Part shown: positions 55,000 to 63,980 of the stretch, piece by piece
Layout: each line of letters starts with the position of its first letter
Position numbering within the stretch: the stretch's first letter is position 1
Position numbers and translations under genes: made by a program
Assembly (NCBI GenBank): GCA_020724465.1
Contig: DYGX01000011.1
Span: 101,262 to 165,261 of the forward strand
Direction of reading: 5' to 3'
DNA: 64,000 nt
Source: Thermoflexus sp.
GTDB taxonomy: Bacteria; Chloroflexota; Anaerolineae; Aggregatilineales; Aggregatilineaceae
Notes under the pieces: model-generated
Databases searched by the model: none
What the model was told of the DNA's origin: nothing
What the model saw: only the letters and a program-made list of their open reading frames with translations

Positions 55000-56511
55000 G
55001 TGCACGGCGGGCCAGTGCCAGAGCCGCTGCACCGTGTGGGTATGGATGACTGGATGGCAGCCCTGGCTGCCCATTTCCGGGCGATGCGCCGGCGTTATCC
55101 GAACGACCGGCTCATGATCTTGTTCGACATTGACGGCACGATCCTGGATATGCGCTACATGGTGTGTCATACGCTCAAAGCCTACGACACGGCGCACGGG
55201 ACACACTTTTTCGACGACCTGCAGCCCGAGACCATCGACGTTCACGAAGATCACGTCCCGCGGCTGCTGGCCGAGCTGGAGATCCGGCCACTGGACCAGC
55301 AGGCGATCCTCGACTGGTATCTGGAGAACCGCTGGACGCGCGAGGCGGTGTTGCGCTCGCACCAGCCCTATGAGGGCGTTTTCGACGTCATTCGCTGGTT
55401 CCAGATCCAGCCCAACTGCGCGGTTGGGCTGAACACCGGGCGCCCCGAATCGATCCGTGCCGAGACGCTTGATTCGCTCAACCGGCTTGGCGCGCCCCAT
55501 CGCGTCCGGTTCCGCGACGAGCTGCTGCACATGAATCCGGACGGCTGGCAACACAACGTGCAGGATGCGAAAGTGGCGGGCGTGCTGGCCTTTCAGCAGC
55601 AGGGCTATCGCATCTTTGCGGTGATCGACAACGAGCCGGAGAATCTGGCCGCGATCAGCGCCCTGAACGCCGCGCGCGAATTCCTGCTGCTGCACGCCAA
55701 CACGATCTTCGAGTCGAAGCGATCGCTGCTGCCGCCGGGCGCGCTATCGGGTGACCGCTACGATCTGACCGAGCTGATCTCGCCCCGCAGCCTGCCGCGC
55801 GAGGTGGATCTGGTGTGGCACGGCATCAACGACGATGCCAATCTACGCCAGTTTCTGGCGTCGGATATTGTCTGGGGGGAATGCGACATTCACCGCGACG
55901 CGCGCAGCGGCGAACTGGTGCTGCATCACGATGAACTGGCCGAAGCCAGCGCAGAAGACGCGGACGAGTGGCTGCGCCTGGACGATCTGCTCAACAGGCT
56001 CGCCAGGGCGGGAAAGTCGGTCAAGCTGGATCTCAAGGCCGGGCCGGAACTGATCGAACCGGTGCTGGCGCTCGTGGACCGGCACGGTTTCTCCGACGAC
56101 CGGCTATGGTTCAACGCGTACATCCCGCTGATGGGCGAAGCGGGCTTTCGGCGGCTGGCCGAAGCACACCCCGGCGCTGTGTTGCAGGCGCCGATCGATT
56201 TCCTGGAGCCGCTGGTCGTCAGCGTGCCGGACAAGACGCACGATCTGCTGCAAACGTTCTGCTCGTGGGGTCTCAATCGCTTCTCGATCGACTGGCGCTG
56301 CCGCCAACGCGGCCCGTTCTTCGACCGGATGGAAGCGTGGGGGCTGGAAGTCAATCTGTACGGCGTGACCGATCTGCATTCGTTCCTGCAAGCGATTCTG
56401 CTGCTGCCGCGCTCGGTGACGGCTGATTTCAACTTCCCCAAGTGGCACCACTACGGGCGCGGATCCGGCCAGCGCGGCGTCTACTACGAATACGAGCTGC
56501 GTCGCCCGTAG
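55000..56511 (+). CDS. HAD-like hydrolase fused to a menorin/FAM151-like phosphodiesterase-fold domain
   Basis: A two-domain cytoplasmic protein of 503 residues. Residues about 38-235 are a HAD phosphatase: LFDIDGTILD (catalytic Asp 43 and 45), LNTGRPES (motif II), K190 (DAKVAGVLAF) and VIDNEPEN (motif IV acidic). Residues about 268-500 resemble the menorin/FAM151 TIM-barrel fold related to glycerophosphodiester phosphodiesterases: LVWHGINDDANLRQFLASD, VWGECDIHRD, LVLHHDELAE and SVKLDLKAG, with H274, E294, D296, H309/H310, D344 and K346 as candidate site residues. GTG 55000 directly follows AGGAGGGAG; ATG 55042 is an alternative start. A phosphate-ester substrate is likely; identity unknown. 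Confidence 0.72.
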   Translation: MHGGPVPEPLHRVGMDDWMAALAAHFRAMRRRYPNDRLMILFDIDGTILDMRYMVCHTLKAYDTAHGTHFFDDLQPETIDVHEDHVPRLLAELEIRPLDQQAILDWYLENRWTREAVLRSHQPYEGVFDVIRWFQIQPNCAVGLNTGRPESIRAETLDSLNRLGAPHRVRFRDELLHMNPDGWQHNVQDAKVAGVLAFQQQGYRIFAVIDNEPENLAAISALNAAREFLLLHANTIFESKRSLLPPGALSGDRYDLTELISPRSLPREVDLVWHGINDDANLRQFLASDIVWGECDIHRDARSGELVLHHDELAEASAEDADEWLRLDDLLNRLARAGKSVKLDLKAGPELIEPVLALVDRHGFSDDRLWFNAYIPLMGEAGFRRLAEAHPGAVLQAPIDFLEPLVVSVPDKTHDLLQTFCSWGLNRFSIDWRCRQRGPFFDRMEAWGLEVNLYGVTDLHSFLQAILLLPRSVTADFNFPKWHHYGRGSGQRGVYYEYELRRP

Positions 56512-56517
56512 CGCCCG

Positions 56518-56550
56518 GCGGCCCGGCACAGACGCCGGGCCGCTCTTGTT
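56518..56550 (+). terminator. Intrinsic terminator after the HAD fusion gene
   Basis: GCGGCCCGGC (56518-56527) pairs perfectly with GCCGGGCCGC (56534-56543), 6-base loop, then TCTTGTT. Confidence 0.8.
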
Positions 56551-56566
56551 ACAGTGATGCATGTGC

Positions 56567-57652
56567 CTAGATGACGTCGAGGAAATCGCGATCCGGCAGG
56601 GCAGGGAACGGCGCGTGCGGCTCGGCCTGGTACCAGAACGCGGTCGAGGCGATGTCGTCTTGCAGCGGCAGGTAGCGACCGTCTCGCCGCCAGCCGAGCG
56701 CCTGAATCGTCACCCGCAGATTCTGCTGGAAGCGGATCGGGTCCATGATGTGCCAACGGTACATCCCAAAGCGCATCTGGCTGCGATACAGCCCGTCAGG
56801 CAGGATCACCTGCGGCAGGCCGCTGTAGGGTGACGCGAAGACGCCGTACTGCCCTTTGGGGTGTTCGAAGTTCCACGCGCCGCCGAAGTAGTCCTCGGTC
56901 CCGGTCCCGCAGATGGTCGGAAAATCCTGGTCGCCGTCCAGATAGAACTTGATCTCGCCCTCTCCCCACCAGCCGTTGTTGTTCACGCCCCAGGCGATAT
57001 AGGTGCCGACATAGTGTCCCTGGCCGCGGACGCCGTCGAGCAGGGTGTGTACGGTCTGGTAGGGAAGGGGGTTGCTGCGTCGCCATTGCGCGTGCAGATA
57101 GGCGGCGTCGTCCGGCACCTCGGTGAGCGTATAGGTAATCTGGTAGAAGAAGTTGCGGCACTGCTCAGACGCCAGGTTTTCGAGGGTGATGCGGGCGCTG
57201 CGGCGGAAGGGCATCTCCCAGTAGCAGTTGAAGCCGCCGGCGGGGTTGACTGTGACGGCCAGCGAGCTGATGTTGCAGCGCTCGCCCCAGCCGTTGCAGA
57301 AGAAATCGCCCAGCGGGACCTCAACCGAAGGCGATTCCTCGCCGTCCCAATAGCAGCGCAGAATCAGCTTGCGCCACCACGCCGGATCAACCGTCATCCA
57401 GATATGCTGGATCGCGCCTGGCCCTTCGATGGCGGCCAGCGTTGCCGTGCTCTCCGCTTCAATGTGGATCGAGGGCGAGACCTTCCAGCCCGGCCCAAGA
57501 TCGCGCGAGGCGCGCGCCCCTGTCCCATCGGTTGCCATCCCGCCGCGGCCTTTCTCGCCGGTGGGATTCTCCGCGCTGATCGAGCGGGTCACCGCGCCGG
57601 AGAGGCGCGAGAGGTTGCCGAGGCTCATGTGAAGTCCGTTGAAGCCAGTCAT
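56567..57652 (-). CDS. DUF2961/GH172-family glycoside hydrolase
   Basis: A 361-residue intracellular protein of the DUF2961 family, now GH172, whose characterised members act on difructose dianhydrides and on arabinofuranose- or fructofuranose-containing glycans. Family signatures visible: GPGAIQHIWMTVDPAWWRKLILRCYWDGEESPSVEVPLGDFF near the N-terminus, GGFNCYWEMPFRRSARITLEN, and CGTGTEDYFGGAWNF, with the glutamates that serve as catalytic candidates. ATG 57652 has AAGGAGTG ahead; the longer frame to 57727 is unsupported. No signal peptide, so it acts on imported oligosaccharides. Confidence 0.9.
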   Translation of the reverse strand: MTGFNGLHMSLGNLSRLSGAVTRSISAENPTGEKGRGGMATDGTGARASRDLGPGWKVSPSIHIEAESTATLAAIEGPGAIQHIWMTVDPAWWRKLILRCYWDGEESPSVEVPLGDFFCNGWGERCNISSLAVTVNPAGGFNCYWEMPFRRSARITLENLASEQCRNFFYQITYTLTEVPDDAAYLHAQWRRSNPLPYQTVHTLLDGVRGQGHYVGTYIAWGVNNNGWWGEGEIKFYLDGDQDFPTICGTGTEDYFGGAWNFEHPKGQYGVFASPYSGLPQVILPDGLYRSQMRFGMYRWHIMDPIRFQQNLRVTIQALGWRRDGRYLPLQDDIASTAFWYQAEPHAPFPALPDRDFLDVI

Positions 57653-57773
57653 GATCACTCCTTCGGGCGCCGGCGATCGGGCCGGCGGTCTGCGGATGCG
57701 GCGCACGTGTGGTTTGCTGCGCCCCATTGTACTCGCATCTGGTTGCAGACGAGAACCGACCGCGCCAGGCGCA

Positions 57774-58208
57774 CTAGTCGCTGCCGGAGCTTTCGAGCAG
57801 TGCCTGTGCGCGGCGGACCACCGCCCGCGCGCCTTCGTAGGCCAGCAGGTTGAGCGCGTCCTCGATGGGAATCCAGCGCACCTCGTCCAACTCGAAGTCG
57901 TGGTCTTGCTCGCTGCCCTCGACGCACTCCATCAGGAAGTAGTGCACAGTTTTGAAGACGCGCACGCCGCCGGACGTGTAGATATAGCGCTCCGGGTCGC
58001 CGAGCGGCGCCACGATCCGCGCCCGGACTCCGGTTTCTTCCTCGGTTTCGCGCAGGGCAGCGGCCTCGATGCTCTCCCCGCGCCCGACGAGTCCCTTCGG
58101 CAGCACCCAGCGCTGATAGCCGGATGCCTTGCCAATCAAGATCTCGATCCCGCCGGGTGTGCGCCGGAAGACCACGCCCCCCGCCGAGATTTCCTGCCTG
58201 GATTTCAT
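57774..58208 (-). CDS. Nudix hydrolase
   Basis: Hydrolyses a nucleoside-diphosphate-linked compound. 144 residues with the Nudix box GLVGRGESIEAAALRETEEETGV (Gx5Ex7REUxEExGU; all acidic ligands present), preceded by ISAGGVVFRR and LIGKASGYQRWVLPKG. It resembles Ap4A/ADP-ribose-type small Nudix proteins; the substrate cannot be fixed. ATG 58208 is chosen because upstream sequence is unconserved, although the frame extends to 58355. Confidence 0.9.
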   Translation of the reverse strand: MKSRQEISAGGVVFRRTPGGIEILIGKASGYQRWVLPKGLVGRGESIEAAALRETEEETGVRARIVAPLGDPERYIYTSGGVRVFKTVHYFLMECVEGSEQDHDFELDEVRWIPIEDALNLLAYEGARAVVRRAQALLESSGSD

Positions 58209-58401
58209 GGGTTCCGTTCCCGTTGTCTGCTTCGTCAGCCACACAGGTTGTAGCACACCGCGCCGCCGCAGGCCGCGTCGTATGCGCGTAGGGCAGGCGC
58301 AGGACGGGCACGCGGCGCCCGTCCATTGGCGAGTGTCGCGCCCGGATAAAATCAATACAGATTATCGAAATACTGGCGTCATCACTCAAGGACCATCCGG
58401 T

Positions 58402-59601
58402 ATGTCTATCCAGTCCCGACCTATCTACGGCTCACCTGCACCCGCTCGCCCGGCGGCGCGCCGGCCCGCCGCGCCTCGACCGCGCCGGCGTGCGTCGCCG
58501 TGGCTGCTGGCTGGCGGCCTGACCGCTAGCGCGCTGGCGGTGACGCTGACCTTGATCGCTGCTATCGCCTATCTGCTGACCGGCGGCGCGGCGATCCCGG
58601 CGGGGGTTACGGTGGGCGGCATCGCGATTGGCGGGCAGCCGGTCGAGCGCGCGCAGCAGCGGCTGGTGAGCGAAGATTGGGCCTCGCACCCCGTCACACT
58701 GGTCGACGGCGATCGCCAGTGGACGCTGACACTGGGCGCGCTCGGCGTGCAGGTGGACCTCGCCGCGACGCTCGACTCGGCGCGTCGGACGCCTGCCGGG
58801 GCCAGCCTGACGCCCTGGTACACCATCGACCTGGTGCAGACACAGCAGGCCCTGATCGACCTGAGCGAGCGCACGAATATTGCGCCGGGTGCCGGTGCCG
58901 AGCCAACGCCGGGGCGCGCGCTGGATGTTCCGGCCCTGCTGGATCGCCTGTATCGGGATCTGCATGGCGAGCTGGCGGACGGGCGGTTGGAGTTGCCGAT
59001 GCTCGTTGTGGAGCCGCCCGAACCGGAGCCGGAGCAGGCTGCCTATTCCGGCGCGACGACCGTGCATGTGGTCGAGCGCGGCCAGGAACTGGCATTGATC
59101 GCGCGGCTGTATGGGGTCGATATGCAGGATATCGTCCGCCTCAACAACCTGAGCAATCCGGACCTGCTGTACGTCGGCCAGGAACTGACCATCCCTGCGG
59201 CCGGGATCTACCAGCCCAGCGCCGGCGAGGCGCCGCCCGCCCCGGCCAGCACTGGAAAGTCGATCGTCGTCGACACGGGCAAGCAGCGGATCTACGCCTA
59301 CGAAAACGGCCAGTTGGTGCGGTCGCATCTGGTCTCCACGGGCCGGGCGGAGACGCCGACCGTGCGGGGCGACTACCGCATCTACGTCAAGCATGTTGCG
59401 ACGGATATGCGCGGGCCGGACTACTATCTGCCTCAGGTGCCATACACCATGTACTTCTACCAAGGCTATGGCATCCACGGGACATACTGGCACAATAGCT
59501 TCGGGCGACCGATGAGTCATGGGTGCGTCAACCTGCCGGTGGGCGAGGCGGAGTGGTTCTTCAACTGGGCCGAGGTCGGCACGCCGGTGCGGGTCATCTG
59601 A
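58402..59601 (+). CDS. L,D-transpeptidase (YkuD) with LysM domain
   Basis: Cell-wall crosslinking enzyme anchored in the membrane. 399 residues: a Pro/Arg-rich cytoplasmic tail, one transmembrane helix (about 34-60, WLLAGGLTASALAVTLTLIAAIAYLL), a putative peptidoglycan-binding domain beginning VTVGGIAIGGQPVERAQQRL, a LysM (TVHVVERGQELALIARLYGV ... LLYVGQELTIP, about 220-265) and a YkuD catalytic domain (SIVVDTGKQRIYAYENGQLV; IHGTYWHNSFGRPMSHGCVNL with the active-site His and Cys). AAGGA lies ten bases before ATG 58402. A terminator follows. Confidence 0.93.
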   Translation: MSIQSRPIYGSPAPARPAARRPAAPRPRRRASPWLLAGGLTASALAVTLTLIAAIAYLLTGGAAIPAGVTVGGIAIGGQPVERAQQRLVSEDWASHPVTLVDGDRQWTLTLGALGVQVDLAATLDSARRTPAGASLTPWYTIDLVQTQQALIDLSERTNIAPGAGAEPTPGRALDVPALLDRLYRDLHGELADGRLELPMLVVEPPEPEPEQAAYSGATTVHVVERGQELALIARLYGVDMQDIVRLNNLSNPDLLYVGQELTIPAAGIYQPSAGEAPPAPASTGKSIVVDTGKQRIYAYENGQLVRSHLVSTGRAETPTVRGDYRIYVKHVATDMRGPDYYLPQVPYTMYFYQGYGIHGTYWHNSFGRPMSHGCVNLPVGEAEWFFNWAEVGTPVRVI

Positions 59602-59627
59602 GGCAGGGGCAAACGGACGGAAAGCAG

Positions 59628-59659
59628 CGGCCGGGGCGCGTGAACACCCCGGCCGTTTT
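59628..59659 (+). terminator. Intrinsic terminator after the L,D-transpeptidase
   Basis: CGGCCGGGG (59628-59636) pairs with CCCCGGCCG (59647-59655), 10-base loop, then TTTT. Confidence 0.9.
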
Positions 59660-59695
59660 GGCGTGCGTGGTGATAAGCCGGCCAGCGTCTGCAGC

Positions 59696-60958
59696 CTAAG
59701 ACGCGGCGGGGCGCGGCACCGCGGCGGTGATATCCTCCAGCACCGGCTGCGGCGCGCCGCCCGCCAGCGGAACGCGGTACAGCACCGGCGCGACCATGCT
59801 TTGCTCCTGCAGGAAACCGGCGCGGCTTTCCATATCCACCGGGTTGGCGTTCAGACCGTCGATCCACACCTGCGCGCCGGGGATCAGGCTGAAGTAGAGG
59901 GCGTCACTCCAGGTGAACAGGCGGCCGATGGCCCAGGCTGCGTCCGTCTCGTAGAGCAGCGTTTCCTGCCCGCTGGCCGGATCGAGGCGGTAGAGCGCGA
60001 CCCGGTAGCGCGGCACCTGCGAGTCCGGACCCAGGCGCCCTGCTTCGATCATCATCTGCATCTGTTCGGGCGCGACGGGTAACGGCTCTTCGAGGGGCTG
60101 GCGCACGCTGAAATAGATCGCGCCATCTGCGCCCCAGACCACCTGGTCGGGCGTCTCGCTGGTGGCGAGCGGCGTCACGGCCAGAGTGGCGAGGTCGACG
60201 GTGACCAGCTCGGCCTCGACGGGAAATTGCTGGAAGCGAACGGCCGCCAAGCGCGTTCCATCCGGCGCCAGAGTCGCGCGCGCCAATCCTTCACCCACGC
60301 CGGTAGTCTGCCCGGTCTGGAGATCGAGCAGGGCCAGGCCCACGCCGGCGCAGCTCACACTGTGCAGCAGCCCGCGATTGGTCATGTGCAGCGTCAGTTC
60401 GTTGCCCATGAACCCGGCGTCCATGCTGTAGATCGCGTCCATGGGGAAGGGCGAGCCACCGCCGCATCCTGTCCCGAACGGGACCTCGGCGATCTTCTCT
60501 GGCGCGGCGCCAGCATCCAGGTTTTGCGCGTAGAGGCTGACGGTCATGTGGGGTAGCTGGCTGCCATCCTGCGCCGGCCCGATCTCGCCGGGGGTGGCAT
60601 ACACGACGCGGCCATCCGGCAAGAAGGCAACCGGCATGTACATCAGGTTATCCGCGACCGGCGCTGCCGTGCCGCCCTGCGCGCCGCTCATCATCAGACT
60701 GTAGCCCGCCGCGCCTGGCGTGGCCGCCAGGAAGAGCAGATGCTGGCCGTCAGGCGTCCACTTGAGATGCGTGGGCAGGGTCAGACCGTCGCCCCGGTAG
60801 ACCTGGATTGGCGCGGCGCCAGGATTGAAGAGGTACACGCTGCCTTCCCGGATGCCGCCCAGGGCCGGGGTGCCGGGGGCCTGCGCGGATGCAAGAGGAA
60901 GGCCGAGCACAAGCAGCGCAGCGATAGCCGCGGCCTGCAGAGTCCAACGTATTCGCAT
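59696..60958 (-). CDS. Secreted TolB/WD40-like beta-propeller protein
   Basis: An exported protein of 420 residues with a signal peptide (AAAIAALLVLGLPLASAQA). Repeating units such as PTHLKWTPDGQHLLFLAAT, MPVAFLPDGRVVYATP, LARATLAPDGTRLAAVRF and DQVVWGADGAIYFSV are PD40-type propeller blades. It resembles TolB-like or LpqB-like propellers without an enzymatic domain. AGGAGG lies nine bases before the ATG at 60958. Specific role unknown; it is convergent with the L,D-transpeptidase. Confidence 0.8.
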   Translation of the reverse strand: MRIRWTLQAAAIAALLVLGLPLASAQAPGTPALGGIREGSVYLFNPGAAPIQVYRGDGLTLPTHLKWTPDGQHLLFLAATPGAAGYSLMMSGAQGGTAAPVADNLMYMPVAFLPDGRVVYATPGEIGPAQDGSQLPHMTVSLYAQNLDAGAAPEKIAEVPFGTGCGGGSPFPMDAIYSMDAGFMGNELTLHMTNRGLLHSVSCAGVGLALLDLQTGQTTGVGEGLARATLAPDGTRLAAVRFQQFPVEAELVTVDLATLAVTPLATSETPDQVVWGADGAIYFSVRQPLEEPLPVAPEQMQMMIEAGRLGPDSQVPRYRVALYRLDPASGQETLLYETDAAWAIGRLFTWSDALYFSLIPGAQVWIDGLNANPVDMESRAGFLQEQSMVAPVLYRVPLAGGAPQPVLEDITAAVPRPAAS

Positions 60959-61233
60959 GATGGGAATCCTCCTGAGATTCCATAGAGCCGTACCGGACGC
61001 AATGCCTTATTATAGGCCCGCAGCCGGGCGCACACCCAGCGCCTGCCCGGCGGTTCAGCGCTGGCTCCCCGCCCGCGGGCTGCTGGATCGTCTGCTGATA
61101 GAAGTATCGCAGAAGCGGGGTTTCGCTACACGCCTGGCCATTGAAGAGAGCCGTATTCCCTGCTATGCTTTCCCCTGATCGTTACTGCCGCCGAGATGGC
61201 GCGCTGCACGGCTTTCAGGAGAGAGAAATCCCC

Positions 61234-62133
61234 ATGGATCTCAAGCTCACGCGGCACCCGCTGAGTCCGCTGCTGTATCCGAACCCCCTGCATGACTGGG
61301 AAGCGCTCAACGTCTTTAACCCCGCTGTGATCCAGCACAACGGGTTGTTTCACATGTGGTATCGGGCGCAAGGAAGGGATTATGTCTCGCGCATCGGGTA
61401 CGCCGTCAGCGCGGATGGGCTGCGCTGGAACCGGCTGTCCGATCCGGTGCTTGTGCCGCACCATGGGGAAGACGACCGGCGCGGCGTCGAAGATCCGCGC
61501 GTGACCCCGCTGGACGGGGAGTTCTACATGACCTATACCGCCTATGGCACGCGGCGCTATGGCGGCAATACCTATTTCCCGATGATCGCGCGCTCGGATA
61601 ACCTCATTGTGTGGCAAGACATCGGGCCACTGGAGCGCGCCGAGAACAAGGATCACGTGCTGTTTCCAGAGAAGATCGGCGGACGCTACGCGATTCTGCA
61701 CCGCCGCCCGCCGAATATCTGGATCGCGTTCAGCGACGATTTGCAGAACTGGACCGATCACATGGTCGTGATTGAGCCGCGGCCCGGTGACAACTGGGAC
61801 AACACCCGCGTCGGCGCGAACGGAGTTCCGCTGAAGACAGAGCACGGCTGGCTGCTGTTTTATCACGCCTATGACGAAGGGCACGTCTATCGCCATTCGG
61901 TCGCGCTGCTCGACCTCGACGACCCGGCCCGTGTGATCAACCGCCCGCGCGGGTTCATCCTTGAACCCGAAGAGCCGTGGGAGTTCAAGGGTGACGTGCC
62001 GAACGCCATCTTTAGCTGCGCCAATATCCTGGTGGGCGACGAGGTCTGGGTGTATTACGCCGGTGCCGACCGTCTGATCGGCCTGGCGACCGCGCCGTTT
62101 CAGGACGTGCTCGACTACGCCCGGCACGGCTAG
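61234..62133 (+). CDS. GH130-family beta-mannoside phosphorylase/hydrolase-like protein
   Basis: A five-bladed beta-propeller glycosidase of 299 residues. Characteristic elements: NVFNPAVIQHNGLFHMWYRAQGRD, RIGYAVSADGLRWNRLSDPVL, GVEDPRVTPLDGEFYMTYTAYG (with the EDPR motif containing the catalytic Asp), KDHVLFPEKIGGRYAILHRRPP and WLLFYHAYDEG. GH130 enzymes phosphorolyse or hydrolyse beta-mannosides; whether phosphate-binding residues are all present I cannot establish by eye. ATG 61234 has AGGAGAGA ahead; the frame to 61141 is unsupported. A GH38 mannosidase fragment lies convergently next to it, so a mannan-derived substrate is plausible. Confidence 0.88.
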   Translation: MDLKLTRHPLSPLLYPNPLHDWEALNVFNPAVIQHNGLFHMWYRAQGRDYVSRIGYAVSADGLRWNRLSDPVLVPHHGEDDRRGVEDPRVTPLDGEFYMTYTAYGTRRYGGNTYFPMIARSDNLIVWQDIGPLERAENKDHVLFPEKIGGRYAILHRRPPNIWIAFSDDLQNWTDHMVVIEPRPGDNWDNTRVGANGVPLKTEHGWLLFYHAYDEGHVYRHSVALLDLDDPARVINRPRGFILEPEEPWEFKGDVPNAIFSCANILVGDEVWVYYAGADRLIGLATAPFQDVLDYARHG

Positions 62134-62155
62134 CGCCCGCCAGTTGTAACGACCG

Positions 62156-62197
62156 ACGCCCGGCTACCTGGACAGATGAAGGCAGCCGGGCGTTTTG
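62156..62197 (+). terminator. Intrinsic terminator after the GH130 gene
   Basis: ACGCCCGGCT (62156-62165) pairs with AGCCGGGCGT (62184-62193), then TTTTG. Confidence 0.9.
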
Positions 62198-62222
62198 TTG
62201 CCGGCAGGCGTGGTGTGGCTGT

Positions 62223-63980
62223 TCAGTCCGGCCGGGCCGCAGGCCGGACGCGCCAGGTCACGATCCGTTTGGGTGGGACCTGGACCGCCGCCCGTTGCCC
62301 CCCGTCCACGCTGATCATCCCGCCCTGAGGCTCTTCCAGCAGATTGACCGGCTCGATGCTGGCGATCGGCACGCCGAGCGTGATCGTCCCGCTCTGGGGC
62401 GCCTCGCTGCTGTTATAGAAGCGCACGATCATCCCGTCGCCATCTTCGGCGGGCTTGATCGCGCTCAGCACCAGTGCTTCCGGCTCGATCGACAGAAGCT
62501 GCGCCTCTGGCGGCAGCGCACCTGCGCCAGGCGTGCAGACCGCGGCCTGCAGCGGTGCTTCGAAGGCGTAGGCTTCGGCAGCGGCAGCGTCCAGCTCGCC
62601 CGCGGCGAACGGGATCAGGCTGTACTCGAAAGCCGCCGGGCCGAGGCACTGCGCGCCGGGCGTCGCCAGTTCCGGGCCGGCGTGCCCCACGCGGCAGGGG
62701 AAATCGTCCCGCGAGAGCCATCCGACACAGCGCAGCAGGGTGAGGGCCAGCACCGCGCCCTCGCTTTCAGTGAGAAGCTCGTATTCGGGCAGTCCGCGCG
62801 CGGCGAGCAGCAGGCCCATCCCGTCCTCGTCCGCCACGCCGGCAAACACGCGCATGGCGTTGGTGGGCTGCGGTTGATCGACCCAGCCCTGAGTGTTTAC
62901 CTCTGGCAGAGGCTCGCGCCGCAGGCGGTCAAAATGACCGTCGACGACGGCGGTGCGGGTCGCGATTCCGGTGGGGAACAGCGCGCGCAGCCGGTGATCG
63001 CGGGCGCGGTTGTCCAGCTCGGTGCGGATGTCCACACGGCGCGCGCCGGGCGGCAGATAGACCGTGACGGTCACCGGCAGATCAACTGTGTCATCCGAGC
63101 GGGTCCGGCGGTCCGGTGAGAGCGACGCGGGCAGCCGGTACGCCAGCCGGACACGCAGCCGGTCGCCGTCGCGCTCGATCTGGCGGACCTGATCGGGTTG
63201 GGCGATCAGGCGATCCGTTTCCGGGGGGCAGTAGTTGTATTCATCACCCCGGTCGCCCCCATCGACAAGGCGGTTCAACCCGCTGAAGCGCCGCCCCGAG
63301 CGTTTGTCCGCCAGCGCGACCGTCCCGTCATCCGGGTCGATCTCCACTCGAAGGAATTCGTTTTCGAGCCAGAGATCCGCCGGGGTATGCTGCGCGGGTG
63401 CGGTGGGACGGCCTGACTCGCGCCGCAGGCGGAATACGCGGTAGCCCACGCCTGGCACGCGCGGCGCGTGGAAGGTCAGCACACGACGCACGGCGAAATA
63501 GGTCGTCAGCGTGCAGCGGTCGATGGGCTGCGCGGCCAGCCGGGCGCGTACATTTCGCCCAAACGCGAACAGCCCGTTGACGTCGCGCGGGTGCGACTCG
63601 GTCAGCACGATCTCTGCGCGCGCCTCAGCGCCGTCCAGCCACAGCCGCACGTCGCGGATCAGCCGCGAGCGGTACGCGCCCACGCCGATGGCGTCCAGCA
63701 GCGCGTCGAAGCCAGCCGCGTCAAGCACGCGCTTCTCAAGCAGCGCTTCGCGCTCGTCAGCCCACTCGCCCGCAATCCCCTGTCCGTCCGCTTCGTAGAG
63801 CGCCGGGCGCTGATCGGGCGGCAGCCAGGGGACCTCGACGGTCACGGCTTCGCTGCGCGGGCCGGGCGTGGGGTTGAAGACGATGACTCCCAGATCCGCA
63901 GGGACAACTGTGACGGCAAAGTCCGGCTCGTCCTCTGCCGGGGCCAGGGCTGAGGGGGCGACAGTAGAAAAAAGAAGGGT
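62223..63980 (-). CDS. GH38 alpha-mannosidase, middle and C-terminal domains only
   Basis: About 586 residues homologous to the non-catalytic two thirds of GH38 alpha-mannosidases: GVIVFNPTPGPRSEAVTVEV (start of the middle domain), DLWLENEFLRVEIDPDDGTVALADKRSGRRF, RLVDGGDRGDEYNYCPPE, VYLPPGARRVDIRTELDN and a C-terminal beta domain ending KRIVTWRVRP. The N-terminal catalytic barrel with its nucleophile and zinc site should precede this part, but the frame meets a TGA at 63983-63981, next to a six-T run (63966-63971). So the gene is truncated, frameshifted here, or continues in another frame past 64000. Within the fragment GTG 63845 is the first conventional start. Confidence 0.8.
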   Translation of the reverse strand, partial: TLLFSTVAPSALAPAEDEPDFAVTVVPADLGVIVFNPTPGPRSEAVTVEVPWLPPDQRPALYEADGQGIAGEWADEREALLEKRVLDAAGFDALLDAIGVGAYRSRLIRDVRLWLDGAEARAEIVLTESHPRDVNGLFAFGRNVRARLAAQPIDRCTLTTYFAVRRVLTFHAPRVPGVGYRVFRLRRESGRPTAPAQHTPADLWLENEFLRVEIDPDDGTVALADKRSGRRFSGLNRLVDGGDRGDEYNYCPPETDRLIAQPDQVRQIERDGDRLRVRLAYRLPASLSPDRRTRSDDTVDLPVTVTVYLPPGARRVDIRTELDNRARDHRLRALFPTGIATRTAVVDGHFDRLRREPLPEVNTQGWVDQPQPTNAMRVFAGVADEDGMGLLLAARGLPEYELLTESEGAVLALTLLRCVGWLSRDDFPCRVGHAGPELATPGAQCLGPAAFEYSLIPFAAGELDAAAAEAYAFEAPLQAAVCTPGAGALPPEAQLLSIEPEALVLSAIKPAEDGDGMIVRFYNSSEAPQSGTITLGVPIASIEPVNLLEEPQGGMISVDGGQRAAVQVPPKRIVTWRVRPAARPD

